This document shows positions 33,101 to 41,038 of a stretch of 64,000 bases of DNA, piece by piece. The stretch comes from Paenibacillus sp. DMB20 (GTDB lineage Bacteria > Bacillota > Bacilli > Paenibacillales > Paenibacillaceae): the NCBI RefSeq assembly GCF_000987955.1, contig NZ_LAZU01000053.1, forward strand, positions 307,967 to 371,966. Direction: 5' to 3'. Below the pieces are notes generated by a model. That model did not search any database. It worked only from the letters and a program-made list of their open reading frames with translations, and was not told the DNA's origin. Numbering within the stretch: the stretch's first letter is position 1; each line of letters opens with the position of its first letter. The translations under genes and the position numbers were made by a program.

Positions 33101-33813
33101 CAGCGTTCCGAGATTTCTCGGATCATTTAAGAACAACCTTTTTACCTCCTGGTGTTTCTGGGGCATTCAAGGACGGAAGCATCGTAGATAAAGCACTTGG
33201 GGTAATGGGGGATACAACTCTGGGTCCTTTCTTTAACGTAGCCCAAAACAGAAACTTTGCCGATGCTCCGATCGTGCCTGGATATTTGGAACGTAAGTCC
33301 CCTGATCTTCAAAGTGACGCTCGGACAAGTTCTCTTTCCAAATGGATTGGAGAGAAAACTAACACATCACCAAAACAGCTAGATTATCTAATTCGTCAGT
33401 ACACTGGTGTTATTGGCCAACTTGGTCTCCCCATGATGTCTCCTGCAGGTCAAGGAAACAATGCCCTCGAATCATTTGGGAACGCATTTGTTCAAAATAT
33501 GAGCGTGGACCCTGTATATTCTAATGACCTTTCTACCGAGTTCTACAACTATAAAGATCAGCTCGATCAAGCCTTTGTTGACAGAAAGGACAAGCCATTA
33601 CCGAAGTGGTACCATGACGGTCTTAGAAAACAATTTGGGAAAATCAGCGAAAACATGTCATCAATACGTACGCAAATGCGGGAATTAGAGGGCGACACCA
33701 AAATAGACAAGAAACAAAAGCGTGAGAAATTGCGTCAGATGCAGGAATCAATTAACCAGTTAGCACAGAAAGGTATTGAAATAGCTAATGGTAGGGTGCC
33801 TTATAAGGATTGA
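30169..33813 (+). CDS. giant internal virion protein with LPD38-type region
   Basis: 1,214 residues, the largest gene of the prophage, start right after the previous stop (TAAATG). N-terminal Pro/Gly/Ala-rich region with weak hydrophobic stretches (about 170-320), then helices. The region around 720-860 (TTGANPIFNITRNVFRDIPQ, then NLLAQSKRSVLPQ) matches the large polyvalent-protein-associated domain LPD38 found in giant phage internal proteins. Ends in a charged coiled coil. It is likely ejected with the DNA and protects or transports it; the role is inference. Confidence 0.65.
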   Translation: MASQFDTIRNRIRRGEEAKKRVLERVYSPKPEPQETSMFDAIRNRSLEPEPSTAHAGTTMQNFPDINPLKSSLMRATVGDKQAKQTWEQASGVQFKPIFGPPPPPQKSEYEKGLQAIEEKRPAGFWGNVYDYTVGPFAKANNWLWYGNDPGSFVTRAVGTGGEMVLGTPSARPATTGNAAADKAADILGTVGGVAGMAFNPAAAGVKGQNLLTGPLNVARGALSTNAGQKAQRALSYGINSTMPRMSTATADRLARTSLEGAITGTVGGVAQGLVQGQDSNQDILRNAALGAGLGAVGDPIISSLPGVAKGLSGRLKNTGSSIKEGLQEVSPNANLGISALNKRLSPYDNLKTDTKSQIRSRAQMDPIKLSGTANRMYTALVDDVHSLNQFDKLTERVLGKPLDASESTHKLALSSRGSDMISRQIVTDKLVDKGGNVVSDSLKDILTKLPRGKFVDFEDYLINKHAITRSKREEKVFRDELNWTPEVGKNKIDDYEAEFPQFKEVSDQLYDFNKNMVNKWLVETGMITPEQAKAWFDANPYYIPNKRYFTDLEKTGKGFGGKSGGYGNVSTPVKGYQKGGSQRQIISPIEATIENVDTYVKAAKRNQVMQQFIKNIEQNPEAFKDFAEIVKQPERLDDITKIMMSEDGIEELLSRFSEDFDKVMQRTKLDKDNVVRVLVNGEPVHVKINDKSLLEAITALGPDSGGKLLDAIGWFTNKMKMLTTGANPIFNITRNVFRDIPQAYVASKSTNNPLRFIFDLADASIQIIRNKDLYRQYKSLGGGHSSSVAANRNLLAQSKRSVLPQNPIKGVVPRAWSALENMMNAIESAPRLAEYKRISKNGTGDESQLMKAIYEAQDLTTNFKRRGTLTRELDKVFPYFNAAIQGMDRFARMYKDDPVKAAIKSVLTITIPSLVAYAVNHDDPNYQKTSNRIKDSFILIPKGDGTFYRIAKPQELGALFADIPERLMRKLQDEDPAAFRDFSDHLRTTFLPPGVSGAFKDGSIVDKALGVMGDTTLGPFFNVAQNRNFADAPIVPGYLERKSPDLQSDARTSSLSKWIGEKTNTSPKQLDYLIRQYTGVIGQLGLPMMSPAGQGNNALESFGNAFVQNMSVDPVYSNDLSTEFYNYKDQLDQAFVDRKDKPLPKWYHDGLRKQFGKISENMSSIRTQMRELEGDTKIDKKQKREKLRQMQESINQLAQKGIEIANGRVPYKD

Positions 33814-33869
33814 CTTTGATTTGGTGTCATGGTAAATTCTAACTACAAAATCCTAAAGCATAGGTCAAG

Positions 33870-33905
33870 AAGAGTCCAGGGAAAGCATCCCTTGGGCTCT
33901 TTTTG
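33870..33905 (+). terminator. Rho-independent terminator
   Basis: AGAGTCCAGGGA pairs with TCCCTTGGGCTCT around AAAGCA, followed by TTTTTGTTTT. It ends the virion operon before the lysis cassette. Confidence 0.75.
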
Positions 33906-33918
33906 TTTTGGGGGAATC

Positions 33919-34071
33919 ATGGACTATATCAAGTTTGATCGTTCCGAATACATGGTCAGTGACTTTTCGGAGGAATGCTTAAATATAATTGAAAGATTCC
34001 TCGGGTCTGATGTGCGCGACCTACTCTTCGTGCCGGTGGTGGACGATGTTCGATTACGACTTTCTTCTTGA
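33919..34071 (+). CDS. small acidic protein of the lysis cassette
   Basis: 50 codons from ATG at 33,919 behind GGGGGAATC. Acidic N-terminal part, hydrophobic/Val-rich end. Overlaps the following membrane protein by 26 bases. Similar small acidic proteins often begin lysis cassettes. Function unknown. Confidence 0.55.
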   Translation: MDYIKFDRSEYMVSDFSEECLNIIERFLGSDVRDLLFVPVVDDVRLRLSS

Positions 34072-34431
34072 TCTCATAAATATTTTTCTCAAAAACGGCG
34101 TCGCCTTAAGCTCACTAGGGATGATCGTTATTTTAATTCTCAAACAGAAAAAGATGAAAAGACGGCTGAGAAAGTACCTGCCTTTTATGTTTCAAGAAGA
34201 CAACGATGTCCAAGCGTATATCGGAAATCAGCTTTTAATAATGCGAAATATCGAAATGATCATGAACGAAATGGGGATCGAGCCGTGCGAAAGAAATGGA
34301 TCTACGACGAAATCATGGCCTCAGGATCAGAAGAGCTCAAATATATTATCCAAGTTATTACCAATGGGTACCGCCCAGGCAAATCACCCAAGGAGGGAAA
34401 GAAAGATGAAAGGATTAAAGAAGGTAATTGA
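34046..34431 (+). CDS. small membrane protein of the lysis cassette, probably split by a frameshift
   Basis: ATG at 34,046 opens a membrane segment (ALSSLGMIVILILKQKK) and basic/amphipathic helices. That frame has no stop before it runs into the endolysin frame at 34,406. In another frame GTG at 34,285 gives VRKKWIYDEIMASGSEELKY ending at 34,431. Adding one base near 34,285 joins both into a 128-residue protein that ends overlapping the endolysin start. Read as is, a membrane-anchored long endolysin would instead arise. Possible holin or holin regulator. Confidence 0.5.
34285..34431 (+). CDS. 48-residue overlapping ORF of the lysis cassette
   Basis: GTG at 34,285 with GGGGATCGAGCC upstream, 48 codons, overlapping the membrane-protein frame before it and the endolysin start after it. 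Helical, basic C-terminus. May be an independent gene or the C-terminal half of the membrane protein described for 34,046. Confidence 0.4.
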   Translation: MRKKWIYDEIMASGSEELKYIIQVITNGYRPGKSPKEGKKDERIKEGN

Positions 34432-35263
34432 CGCCGGACATGGTGGTCATGATCCAGGAGCGCAAGGACCTAGCGGAAGGAAGGAAAAGGACTTCGCGCT
34501 CACCATGGCACTTAAGGTTGAACAGCGGCTGAAAAGGGACAAGAAGGTGACGCCGGTCCTCACCCGGAACAAGGATACGTTTGTAGAACTCAAGGACCGG
34601 GCTAAGATGGCGAATAAACAAAAAGTGGACGGATTTATTTCTATCCACGCCAATAGCACGGGCAAAGTCGGCAGCGCAACGGGCACGGAAACGCTCTACA
34701 CGCGAGAGGAAAGCAAGTCCCTAGCGAACATCATCCATAAGCACGTAGCAGCCGCCACAGGCCTTAAAGACCGCGGTGTGAAGTACCAGAACATACACGT
34801 TACCCGGGAGACCACCATGCCTGCCGTCCTGCTGGAAATCGGTTTTATCAACCACCCTGAGGATGAAAAGAAACTCTTCGACCCAGCCTTTCAGGACCGT
34901 GTAGCCGACGCGATTGTCGCCGGGATATACGAATACTTTGGCATTACGGTCGAGGCACCTGCACCGCCACCTGCTGTACCCCACAAGGAAATGGAGATCA
35001 CCGTCCACGCTGGAAAGCTTGAACGGTACACCGGCTATAACATTAAAGGCAAGACGTGGATCCCATCACAACCAATCGGTGAATTGCTGGGAGGCCGGAT
35101 CGTATACAAAAATGGGATTGTAAACATTAATGGGACTGATGTTGAGACGCAGAATATCGGAGGCAACGGTTATGTGTGGTCCCGAGACCTTAAAAAGTTG
35201 CTGGGTGCCCGGATCTTTTGGGACAAGAAAGAACCGAATCGAGTAGATATCTTTAAAAAATAA
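34406..35263 (+). CDS. endolysin, N-acetylmuramoyl-L-alanine amidase
   Basis: 285 residues from ATG at 34,406 behind AAGGAGGGAAAGAAAG. Amidase_3 catalytic domain (about 1-185): zinc ligands in VIDAGHGGHDPGAQG and ISIHANS, catalytic Glu in VLLEIGFINHPED. After a Pro-rich linker (APAPPPAVP) the C-terminal ~95 residues form stalk-like wall-binding repeats (VHAGKLERYTGYNIKGK, then WIPSQPIGELLGGR). It cleaves the amide between muramic acid and L-alanine at lysis, released by the holin encoded next. Confidence 0.9.
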   Translation: MKGLKKVIDAGHGGHDPGAQGPSGRKEKDFALTMALKVEQRLKRDKKVTPVLTRNKDTFVELKDRAKMANKQKVDGFISIHANSTGKVGSATGTETLYTREESKSLANIIHKHVAAATGLKDRGVKYQNIHVTRETTMPAVLLEIGFINHPEDEKKLFDPAFQDRVADAIVAGIYEYFGITVEAPAPPPAVPHKEMEITVHAGKLERYTGYNIKGKTWIPSQPIGELLGGRIVYKNGIVNINGTDVETQNIGGNGYVWSRDLKKLLGARIFWDKKEPNRVDIFKK

Positions 35264-35276
35264 GGAGGGGTATGCG

Positions 35277-35639
35277 ATGCTTGAAAACATCATGGACGCT
35301 ATGCAGCCAATCGTTACAACAATAGTACAGGACCTTATCACCTTTATCGTGCTGGGATTGCTAATTGGCTACGGTCTCCTGAAAACAAAAATCCTATCGT
35401 TTATTAAGAATGAAATGTTGCACCGGATTGCATCGGAGGGATTTGCGATTGCTGAGACTAATTTCAAGGAACTCGGCAGTAATGGTAAATACGATGAAGC
35501 TTTTAAATACACGTCGAACAAATTAGGCCAGTTTCATATTAAGGTGAGCGAAGACGAAATCAAAGCAGCAATCGAAAGGGCATGCTTGGAATACAATACA
35601 AAGAAGAAAGTTGTAATTGAGAAAAATAAAGCAAGTTGA
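35277..35639 (+). CDS. LLH-family phage holin
   Basis: 120 residues from ATG behind AGGAGGGGTATGCG. One N-terminal membrane segment (LITFIVLGLLIGYGLL) then a charged helix (KYDEAFKYTSNKLGQFHIKV). Matches the Phage_holin_6_1 (LLH) family: same length, one membrane span and ending near basic residues. Forms the membrane hole that releases the amidase. Last gene of the prophage. Confidence 0.8.
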   Translation: MLENIMDAMQPIVTTIVQDLITFIVLGLLIGYGLLKTKILSFIKNEMLHRIASEGFAIAETNFKELGSNGKYDEAFKYTSNKLGQFHIKVSEDEIKAAIERACLEYNTKKKVVIEKNKAS

Positions 35640-35646
35640 TATTTGG

Positions 35647-35675
35647 GCCTGCCGTAACTGGCAGGCTCTTTTTTT
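35647..35675 (+). terminator. Rho-independent terminator
   Basis: GCCTGCC-GTAACT-GGCAGGC, a perfect 7-bp stem, followed by TCTTTTTTT. Ends late transcription at the prophage right border. Confidence 0.85.
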
Positions 35676-35689
35676 ATCTTTATGAGTAC

Positions 35690-35715
35690 CATTTTATATA
35701 AGATGGAAGCCTTTC
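35690..35715. other. prophage right attachment site region (attR)
   Basis: The cpaF/tadA coding frame becomes recognisable at 35,702 (DGSLSTGHANSTADMISRLE) and is stopped by TAA at 35,699-35,701. Everything before is phage (holin, terminator) and AT-rich; everything after is the ATPase. The crossover must therefore lie at about 35,690-35,715. The core cannot be fixed without the left junction. Confidence 0.6.
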
Positions 35716-36082
35716 AACCGGGCATGCGAACAGCACCGCCGATATGATAAGCCGTCTGGAAACGATGGTGCTTAGCGGCGCGGAGCTTCCGGTACAGGTG
35801 GTCAGGAAGCAGATCAGCTCGGCGATCGATATTTTTGTCCATTTATCCAGACTCCGCGACCGATCCCGCCGGGTGACGGAGATCAGCGAGCTTGCCGGAA
35901 TGAACGGGGGAGAGGTGATGATCAATCCGCTCTACCGATTTGTGGAAACGGGGGAATCCGGCGGAAAGGTATCGGGCTGCCTTGAAGCATGCGGCAATAC
36001 GTTGATCCATACCGCCAAGCTTCATATGGCGGGTGTTACGTCTTGGCCGCTTCAGCAAAGAGAGGTGGATGTGAATGCATGA
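35702..36082 (+). pseudogene. cpaF: 3' fragment of a CpaF/TadA-type secretion ATPase gene
   Basis: 126 codons in frame, with no start of its own, opening with DGSLSTGHANS, the conserved segment of the VirB11-like CpaF/TadA ATPase just C-terminal to Walker B, then METMVLSG-type helix and C-terminal EISELAGMNGGEVMINPLY. The N-terminal two-thirds with Walker A must be upstream of the prophage. CpaF powers Tad pilus assembly. Its last codons overlap the tadB start. Interrupted by the prophage unless the phage excises. Confidence 0.85.
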
Positions 36083-36983
36083 AGGACGCAATGGGAGATC
36101 TGCAGGGGCTGCAGGACATGGTGCGGCTGTGGGCGGAACGCCAAAAGGGGCCGCCCCGGGACGAGGGAATTGGGGCTCCAAGGTCCGATCTCCCTTAAAA
36201 CATAGGAATGCGGGACAGCCGCCGCCCGGGAGGCCTGATCTTCCCGATTACCGCGTTTATCCATTATCTGGAGGACAGCGGGTCGGTTCCATTGCCGTTG
36301 GCGGATTCATTTTTTTTGGCATAGGCTATCTTTTTTATCAAAATGTGATTCTGTCGCTCGTCCTGGCTGCCTGCGGGTTCATGCTCCCCCGTTTTTGGAG
36401 GCAGTACCTGCTGCAGCGGCGGAGAGCCGCGCTGAATCTTCACTTTAAACAGGCATTGTACTCCCTATCCTCCTCCATGTCGGCAGGCCGGTCCGTAGAG
36501 AACGGCTTTCGGGATGCGGCCGAAGACCTGATGCTGCTGGATCCGGCAGCCGGCAATGACATGATTTTCGAATTAAAGGTGATTACGGCCCGCCTTGAAA
36601 TCGGCGAGCCGGTCGAATCCGCCCTACAGGATTTTGCGCGCAGGGCGGGCATGGAGGATATTACGAACTTTGCGGATGTGTTTGCGACCTGCAAAAGAAC
36701 CGGGGGAGACCTTGTGGAGGTCATTCGGCGCACGTCCTCCGTGATCGGCGAGAAACTGGACATTCAGCAGGAAATTTCGGTTATGGTGGCCCAGAAAAAG
36801 TTCGAATCCAAAGCTTTGCTTGCCGCTCCTTTTCTTCTTCTATTGTTTATGAATGTTACCGCGGCGGATTATATGAAGCCTATGCATGACAGCGGAGCCG
36901 GAATCGTCATTTCCACTTTTGCCTTGGCCGTTCTATGCGGTTGTTTCTGGTGGATTACGAAAATGATGAACATTAAGGTTTAG
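36075..36983 (+). CDS. tadB: TadB-like pilus assembly membrane protein
   Basis: 302 residues, start overlapping the cpaF end. N-terminal ~55 residues are Gly/Arg/Pro-rich, then two membrane spans (about 75-110), a T2SSF domain (about 130-250: QALYSLSSSMSAGRSVENGF and KRTGGDLVEVIRRTSSVIG) and two C-terminal spans. TadB and TadC form the inner-membrane platform on which the CpaF ATPase acts. Translated with the ATPase when it is intact. Confidence 0.85.
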   Translation: MHEGRNGRSAGAAGHGAAVGGTPKGAAPGRGNWGSKVRSPLKHRNAGQPPPGRPDLPDYRVYPLSGGQRVGSIAVGGFIFFGIGYLFYQNVILSLVLAACGFMLPRFWRQYLLQRRRAALNLHFKQALYSLSSSMSAGRSVENGFRDAAEDLMLLDPAAGNDMIFELKVITARLEIGEPVESALQDFARRAGMEDITNFADVFATCKRTGGDLVEVIRRTSSVIGEKLDIQQEISVMVAQKKFESKALLAAPFLLLLFMNVTAADYMKPMHDSGAGIVISTFALAVLCGCFWWITKMMNIKV

Positions 36984-36997
36984 GAGGTGAACTTCGT

Positions 36998-37870
36998 TTG
37001 CTGGCATGGTTGTGCGGAGGATTGCTGGTTCTGCTGGTGGGAGGCTGGGTGGTGCTGAATCAGCTGGGCGGCGGACGATACCGGAATTACAGCAGGCTGC
37101 CGATGGAAGGCCTTCGTCTGCGGGGGCTGACGCCGCCGCTGTTATGGTTGCTGGAGCGAGCCAAGGTACCGATTAGATTTCCGATATTGTTTTACCGGAT
37201 TCAGAGATCGGTCCAAAAGATTTACGGGCAGCGGCGCAGCCCGGAAATGACTCTTCTTTTTATGGCGGAAGCGCTGGCCTACGGCTGGTTAATCCTGGCA
37301 GGCGGGTGCTTGTGGTCCATGGTAACGGGACAGCCGGCCGGGTTATTGGGGGGAACTCTTCTTGGCCTTCTTTTGCCGGTTTCCATGGTAAAGGATCTTG
37401 GCAAGAAGGTGGTGGTTCGCGAACAGGAGATCGTCATGGAGCTCCCCGAGCTGATGAATAAGATGGTCCTGCTTGTGGGAGCAGGAGAAACGGTTCAAAA
37501 AGCGCTCCTGCATTGCGTCGGTCAAAAAAAGGGGGACAGCCATCCCCTGTATGCAGAGCTGAGCATCATGGTGGCCGAATGGGAGGGCGGGGATTCCTTT
37601 CAGCAGGCGTTCGAGCAGTTCAGCAAGCGATGCGGCGTGCAGGAGGTGTCCATATTTACCACCACGGTGCTTCTGAATTTCAGGCGCGGTGGGAATGACT
37701 TTGTTTTGGCGCTGCGGGATTTGTCCCGGGTGCTGTGGGAAAAAAGGAAGGCGATTGCTCGCACGCGGGGCGAGCAGGCTTCGTCCAAGCTGGTGTTTCC
37801 GATGGTCGTTATTTTTATGGTGGTTATCGTGCTCATCGGAACTCCGGCTTTAATGATGATTAACATGTAG
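36998..37870 (+). CDS. tadC: TadC-like pilus assembly membrane protein
   Basis: 290 residues from TTG behind TTAGGAGGTGAACTTCG. N-terminal span, central spans (about 90-135), T2SSF domain (about 150-265: ELPELMNKMVLLVGAGETV then RRGGNDFVLALRDLSRVLW), and a final span. Second platform subunit, partner of TadB. Confidence 0.85.
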   Translation: MLAWLCGGLLVLLVGGWVVLNQLGGGRYRNYSRLPMEGLRLRGLTPPLLWLLERAKVPIRFPILFYRIQRSVQKIYGQRRSPEMTLLFMAEALAYGWLILAGGCLWSMVTGQPAGLLGGTLLGLLLPVSMVKDLGKKVVVREQEIVMELPELMNKMVLLVGAGETVQKALLHCVGQKKGDSHPLYAELSIMVAEWEGGDSFQQAFEQFSKRCGVQEVSIFTTTVLLNFRRGGNDFVLALRDLSRVLWEKRKAIARTRGEQASSKLVFPMVVIFMVVIVLIGTPALMMINM

Positions 37871-37887
37871 AAGGGATGGGTCAAACG

Positions 37888-38079
37888 ATGTTTTTTCCGT
37901 TCATTAGCAATCAGTTAAAGGCCTTTTGGAAAGATGAAAGAGGATTGGGAACGCTGGAAGTGATCCTAATTATCGTCGTGATTTTGATCATCGCCCTGTT
38001 GTTCAAAAAACAAATTACCGAATTGATCAATAACCTGCTCGGAAATGTTGATAAGAAAAGCCAGGAATTCCTTAAGTAG
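37888..38079 (+). CDS. flp: Flp/TadG-class pilin
   Basis: 63 residues from ATG at 37,888 (an earlier in-frame ATG at 37,876 sits on the ribosome site). Basic start, then DERGLGTLEVILIIVVILII, a prepilin cleavage motif G|xxxxE-type followed by the hydrophobic pilin helix. Short (about 45 mature residues), as Flp pilins are. Substrate of the prepilin peptidase at 42,058. Confidence 0.75.
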   Translation: MFFPFISNQLKAFWKDERGLGTLEVILIIVVILIIALLFKKQITELINNLLGNVDKKSQEFLK

Positions 38080-38743
38080 GCCGGGGATCTGGAAGAACAA
38101 CGAGGGGAACTTCACGATTGAAGCCTCTCTTGTTCTGCCGATCGTGCTAATGGTCGTCGCGCTGCTTCTGTTTCTTTGTTTGTATATTTATCAAAAATCA
38201 TTCCTTGTCCAAGCCTCCTCTGCCGTATCGGAACGCTCAGCCTTTAGCTGGGATAACAGCCATAAGGAAGCGGTCAACGGGAGCGTCCCGGAGGGGATGT
38301 ATGATCCGCTGTATTGGAGGCTGACGGATGACCATTTGCTCGGTACCTTATTCGGGTGGGGGAACACGGGAAACTCAAGCCGTTTTTCCATTCCTGGCGA
38401 GGTTTCTGACGGCGGCGAGTTGCCGATGGTGAAAATGTCCAAAGCGGCTCAAGCGGCACCGCATGGCATGCGGGGGGAGATCAGCTATGACAATAAAGTG
38501 CTGCTGAGAAAAGTGAGTACCGAATTATCCTGGCCTGAAACCATAACACCCTTGGCAAGAGTCATGCCTGGAGGATTGGAGCTTCAGGTTAGTTCCCCGT
38601 CGGTTATCGTCGATCCGGTCGAGTTTATCCGGACGGTGGAACTTATGCGCTATTACGGCTCAAAGTTCAAGGGGATTGGCGGTCACCGAACCGATCCGGG
38701 GACGGCCTCGGAGGTTCTTCGGCAGTATGGGGGGCGAAAATAG
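38045..38743 (+). CDS. TadE-like pseudopilin
   Basis: 232 residues; ATG at 38,045 inside the end of the pilin gene. Near the N-terminus NEGNFTIEASLVLPIVLM is the TadE/pseudopilin processing motif followed by a hydrophobic helix; the rest is a soluble domain. Minor pseudopilins initiate the Tad pilus. Confidence 0.7.
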   Translation: MLIRKARNSLSRPGIWKNNEGNFTIEASLVLPIVLMVVALLLFLCLYIYQKSFLVQASSAVSERSAFSWDNSHKEAVNGSVPEGMYDPLYWRLTDDHLLGTLFGWGNTGNSSRFSIPGEVSDGGELPMVKMSKAAQAAPHGMRGEISYDNKVLLRKVSTELSWPETITPLARVMPGGLELQVSSPSVIVDPVEFIRTVELMRYYGSKFKGIGGHRTDPGTASEVLRQYGGRK

Positions 38744-41028
38744 TGACGGGAAGAGATTGCAGAAAAAAGAAGGTGCAAGGCTCCTGGCGGAGTGTAAGCG
38801 GATGGGTGAGATCGGCACAAGGGTTAACCAGGAAGAGATTAAGAAACACGCAGGGATCGGTTTCCATCTTTTTGATTATCGCTTTGTCCGTGGTGTTTAT
38901 GTTTACGGCGGTATTTATTGACTATGCACGAATTGGGGCGATGAAGGTGCAAAGCGAGAGGCTGGCTCATGCCGCCGTCCGTTCGGTGATGTCTTCGTAT
39001 GACCAGCAGCTTCAACAGGAATACGGGCTGTATGCTTTCGGGGAGACGGGAGGCGACTTGATCATGGGGAGGATGCTTAACGAGAGTTTGAGTCCCGGCG
39101 AAAGAAGCGACGCCTTCAAGCTGCTCCCACTGGAACTGGACAGCTCGGGACTTGAGCTGCAGCGCCCGATCGGCAAGTACGAAATTTTCAATCGCCAGAT
39201 CAGCGAGGATATGAAGTACAAGGCTCCCATTGATTTTACATTGGAACTCGTCAACAAATTCAAGCCGTTGTCGCAGTCGATGAAGGAAGCGTCCAACACC
39301 GTCGATATATTGAAGAAGCTGAGGAAGCTCTATGACAAAAGGGAACAAGCCCTGGATGACATGCTTGACAAGCAGCGGAAAGCCGGAGAAAGCGCCGCGT
39401 CTTTATCCCGGCTGATTATGGATCCGCCGGGTTCCGCCATACCTGATGAAGACTTGGGCGGCGGTATCGGCAGCGCGGCCGACGCCGCCGCTCAGTATAA
39501 CGATTATGTTGCCAAGTCGCAGGAGGATGCTGGGCGGCCTCCCGAAGAAGAGAAGCTGTATACCTCGCTCATTGAATCGTATTTATCAGGGGTGTCGTCC
39601 ATGGAATCAGCGATTTCGAAACAGGCGGCCAAAGCACGGAAAGAGCACGAGAAGCGGTTGAAGGAAGCCGCCGATCTGTGGGAGGAAGCCAAAGAGATCA
39701 ATGAACAAATGAAACAGGTCATCAAGGACGCCGAAAACCGAAAGGAAACTGAAGGGTACGATCAGGTGAGCCGAAACCGAACGCCGGGTTCGGACAACTC
39801 GGATCTTGGAGATGCGGAGATGATTCGCTCTATCCGGCAGCAAGCCGAGAAACTGATTCACAGCGATGGATTGATGAACGGATTGAAGGCGGAAATAGAT
39901 AACCAAAAAGGCAATTGGGCATCGGTCGAAGGCCGTGTTTCTTCTCTCCTCTCTTCCATGGGGGGAGCAGGAATGAAGGAATCCGTCCTAAGTGCAAGCC
40001 GGGAGATTGCGGATTACTTGAGAAAGTACGGCGAGCGTGGCCAAGACAATGTGCTTGACCGTGAGATGGCGTTGCTGGAGCAGTTTCGTTCCTCGGATAA
40101 GGAACGAAAGGAGACGGAAAAGAAGGCACAGCTCAAGCTGAAAGAGGCAGCCAAGGTGATTGAGGCGATCAGCGGCGGAAATCAGGGCAGCAGCGAAATG
40201 ATGGAGCAGTTCCGGGAGCTGCAGCGGTACTATGACGAAAGCCTTTCCTTCAATCAAGGGAAAGGGGGGGCTCCTCCTCAAGGGCAAGCTCTGCCCAGCG
40301 ACCCTTATGATGCAGGGAAGTCCTCGATGGATGGGATGGATGATGCTTACGGATCTATGGGCGTTCTCCTCGAAGGCATTAGGGATGAGCTTTTTCAGAA
40401 TGAATACGCGGTGCACTACTTCCAGCATTTTGACATTACCCGGCTGGCAGATGCCGTAAAGGATCCCTCATCCCTATCCAGTCTTAGTGACGAATTTGCG
40501 ATATCCAATCAGGAAGTGGAGTACATTCTTTACGGATTTCATAACCCTGCAGGCAATATTGCTGCGGCCTATGGAGAAATTTTCGCCTCCAGGCTGGCCA
40601 TACGGACGATGGAGGGCTTTATCGTCAACAGCAAAATGGGAAATCCGCTGCTGATACTGGCTGCTGCGATATTATACGGGGTCGAGAAAGCAATTGAGGA
40701 CATGATTCGCCTGTGCCAAAAAGGCTCGGTCGAATTATCGAAGTACATGCCGGTCGAAGTGACGTACAGGGACCATTTACGCGTGTTTCTGTTTGTACAC
40801 AGCAATAACGAGAAGAAAATGTCCCGTATGCTGGCCCTCATTCGATTGAATACGGGAGTGAATCCCGCGGAAAGGGGAACTTATGCTGCGGGAGAAATCG
40901 TTATGGGCATGCGTTTATGGTTTTTGCCGGGGATAACGAAAGCGCTCGGGACCGTATTGGGCAGCGGAGCCGACCGGGTGGAGGGAGGCCGTTACATGGT
41001 CACCCGTAAAGCCGATTTTTCCTACTAG
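38743..41028 (+). CDS. TadG-like large pilus assembly protein
   Basis: 761 residues from GTG overlapping the previous stop (TAGTGA). After ~38 residues a hydrophobic helix (VSIFLIIALSVVFMFTAVFI) anchors a huge extracytoplasmic domain, helical with coiled coil (about 180-420: LKKLRKLYDKREQALDDML), and a further C-terminal hydrophobic region near 620-650. TadG/DUF5702-type proteins of Tad loci look like this. Exact role not established. Confidence 0.6.
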   Translation: MTGRDCRKKKVQGSWRSVSGWVRSAQGLTRKRLRNTQGSVSIFLIIALSVVFMFTAVFIDYARIGAMKVQSERLAHAAVRSVMSSYDQQLQQEYGLYAFGETGGDLIMGRMLNESLSPGERSDAFKLLPLELDSSGLELQRPIGKYEIFNRQISEDMKYKAPIDFTLELVNKFKPLSQSMKEASNTVDILKKLRKLYDKREQALDDMLDKQRKAGESAASLSRLIMDPPGSAIPDEDLGGGIGSAADAAAQYNDYVAKSQEDAGRPPEEEKLYTSLIESYLSGVSSMESAISKQAAKARKEHEKRLKEAADLWEEAKEINEQMKQVIKDAENRKETEGYDQVSRNRTPGSDNSDLGDAEMIRSIRQQAEKLIHSDGLMNGLKAEIDNQKGNWASVEGRVSSLLSSMGGAGMKESVLSASREIADYLRKYGERGQDNVLDREMALLEQFRSSDKERKETEKKAQLKLKEAAKVIEAISGGNQGSSEMMEQFRELQRYYDESLSFNQGKGGAPPQGQALPSDPYDAGKSSMDGMDDAYGSMGVLLEGIRDELFQNEYAVHYFQHFDITRLADAVKDPSSLSSLSDEFAISNQEVEYILYGFHNPAGNIAAAYGEIFASRLAIRTMEGFIVNSKMGNPLLILAAAILYGVEKAIEDMIRLCQKGSVELSKYMPVEVTYRDHLRVFLFVHSNNEKKMSRMLALIRLNTGVNPAERGTYAAGEIVMGMRLWFLPGITKALGTVLGSGADRVEGGRYMVTRKADFSY

Positions 41029-41038
41029 GAGTTCTGGA

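Larger units (their letters stand above)
1..35701. mobile_element. prophage, right portion (podovirus-like)
   Basis: A contiguous phage genome in conventional order: small early genes, replication, late regulator, terminase, portal, scaffold, capsid, connector, tail fibre, internal virion proteins, lysis genes. Nearly all genes are on the + strand. The right border is set by the abrupt start, in frame, of a cpaF/tadA coding sequence at 35,702. The left border and any integrase lie upstream of the window. No tape-measure, tube or sheath gene is visible, and a P22-type portal plus a 1,214-residue internal protein fit a short-tailed phage. Morphology is inference from gene content. Confidence 0.9.

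Noticed and set aside
34447..34686. Minus-strand frames within the endolysin gene
   Set aside because: Shadows of the amidase domain with no ribosome site.
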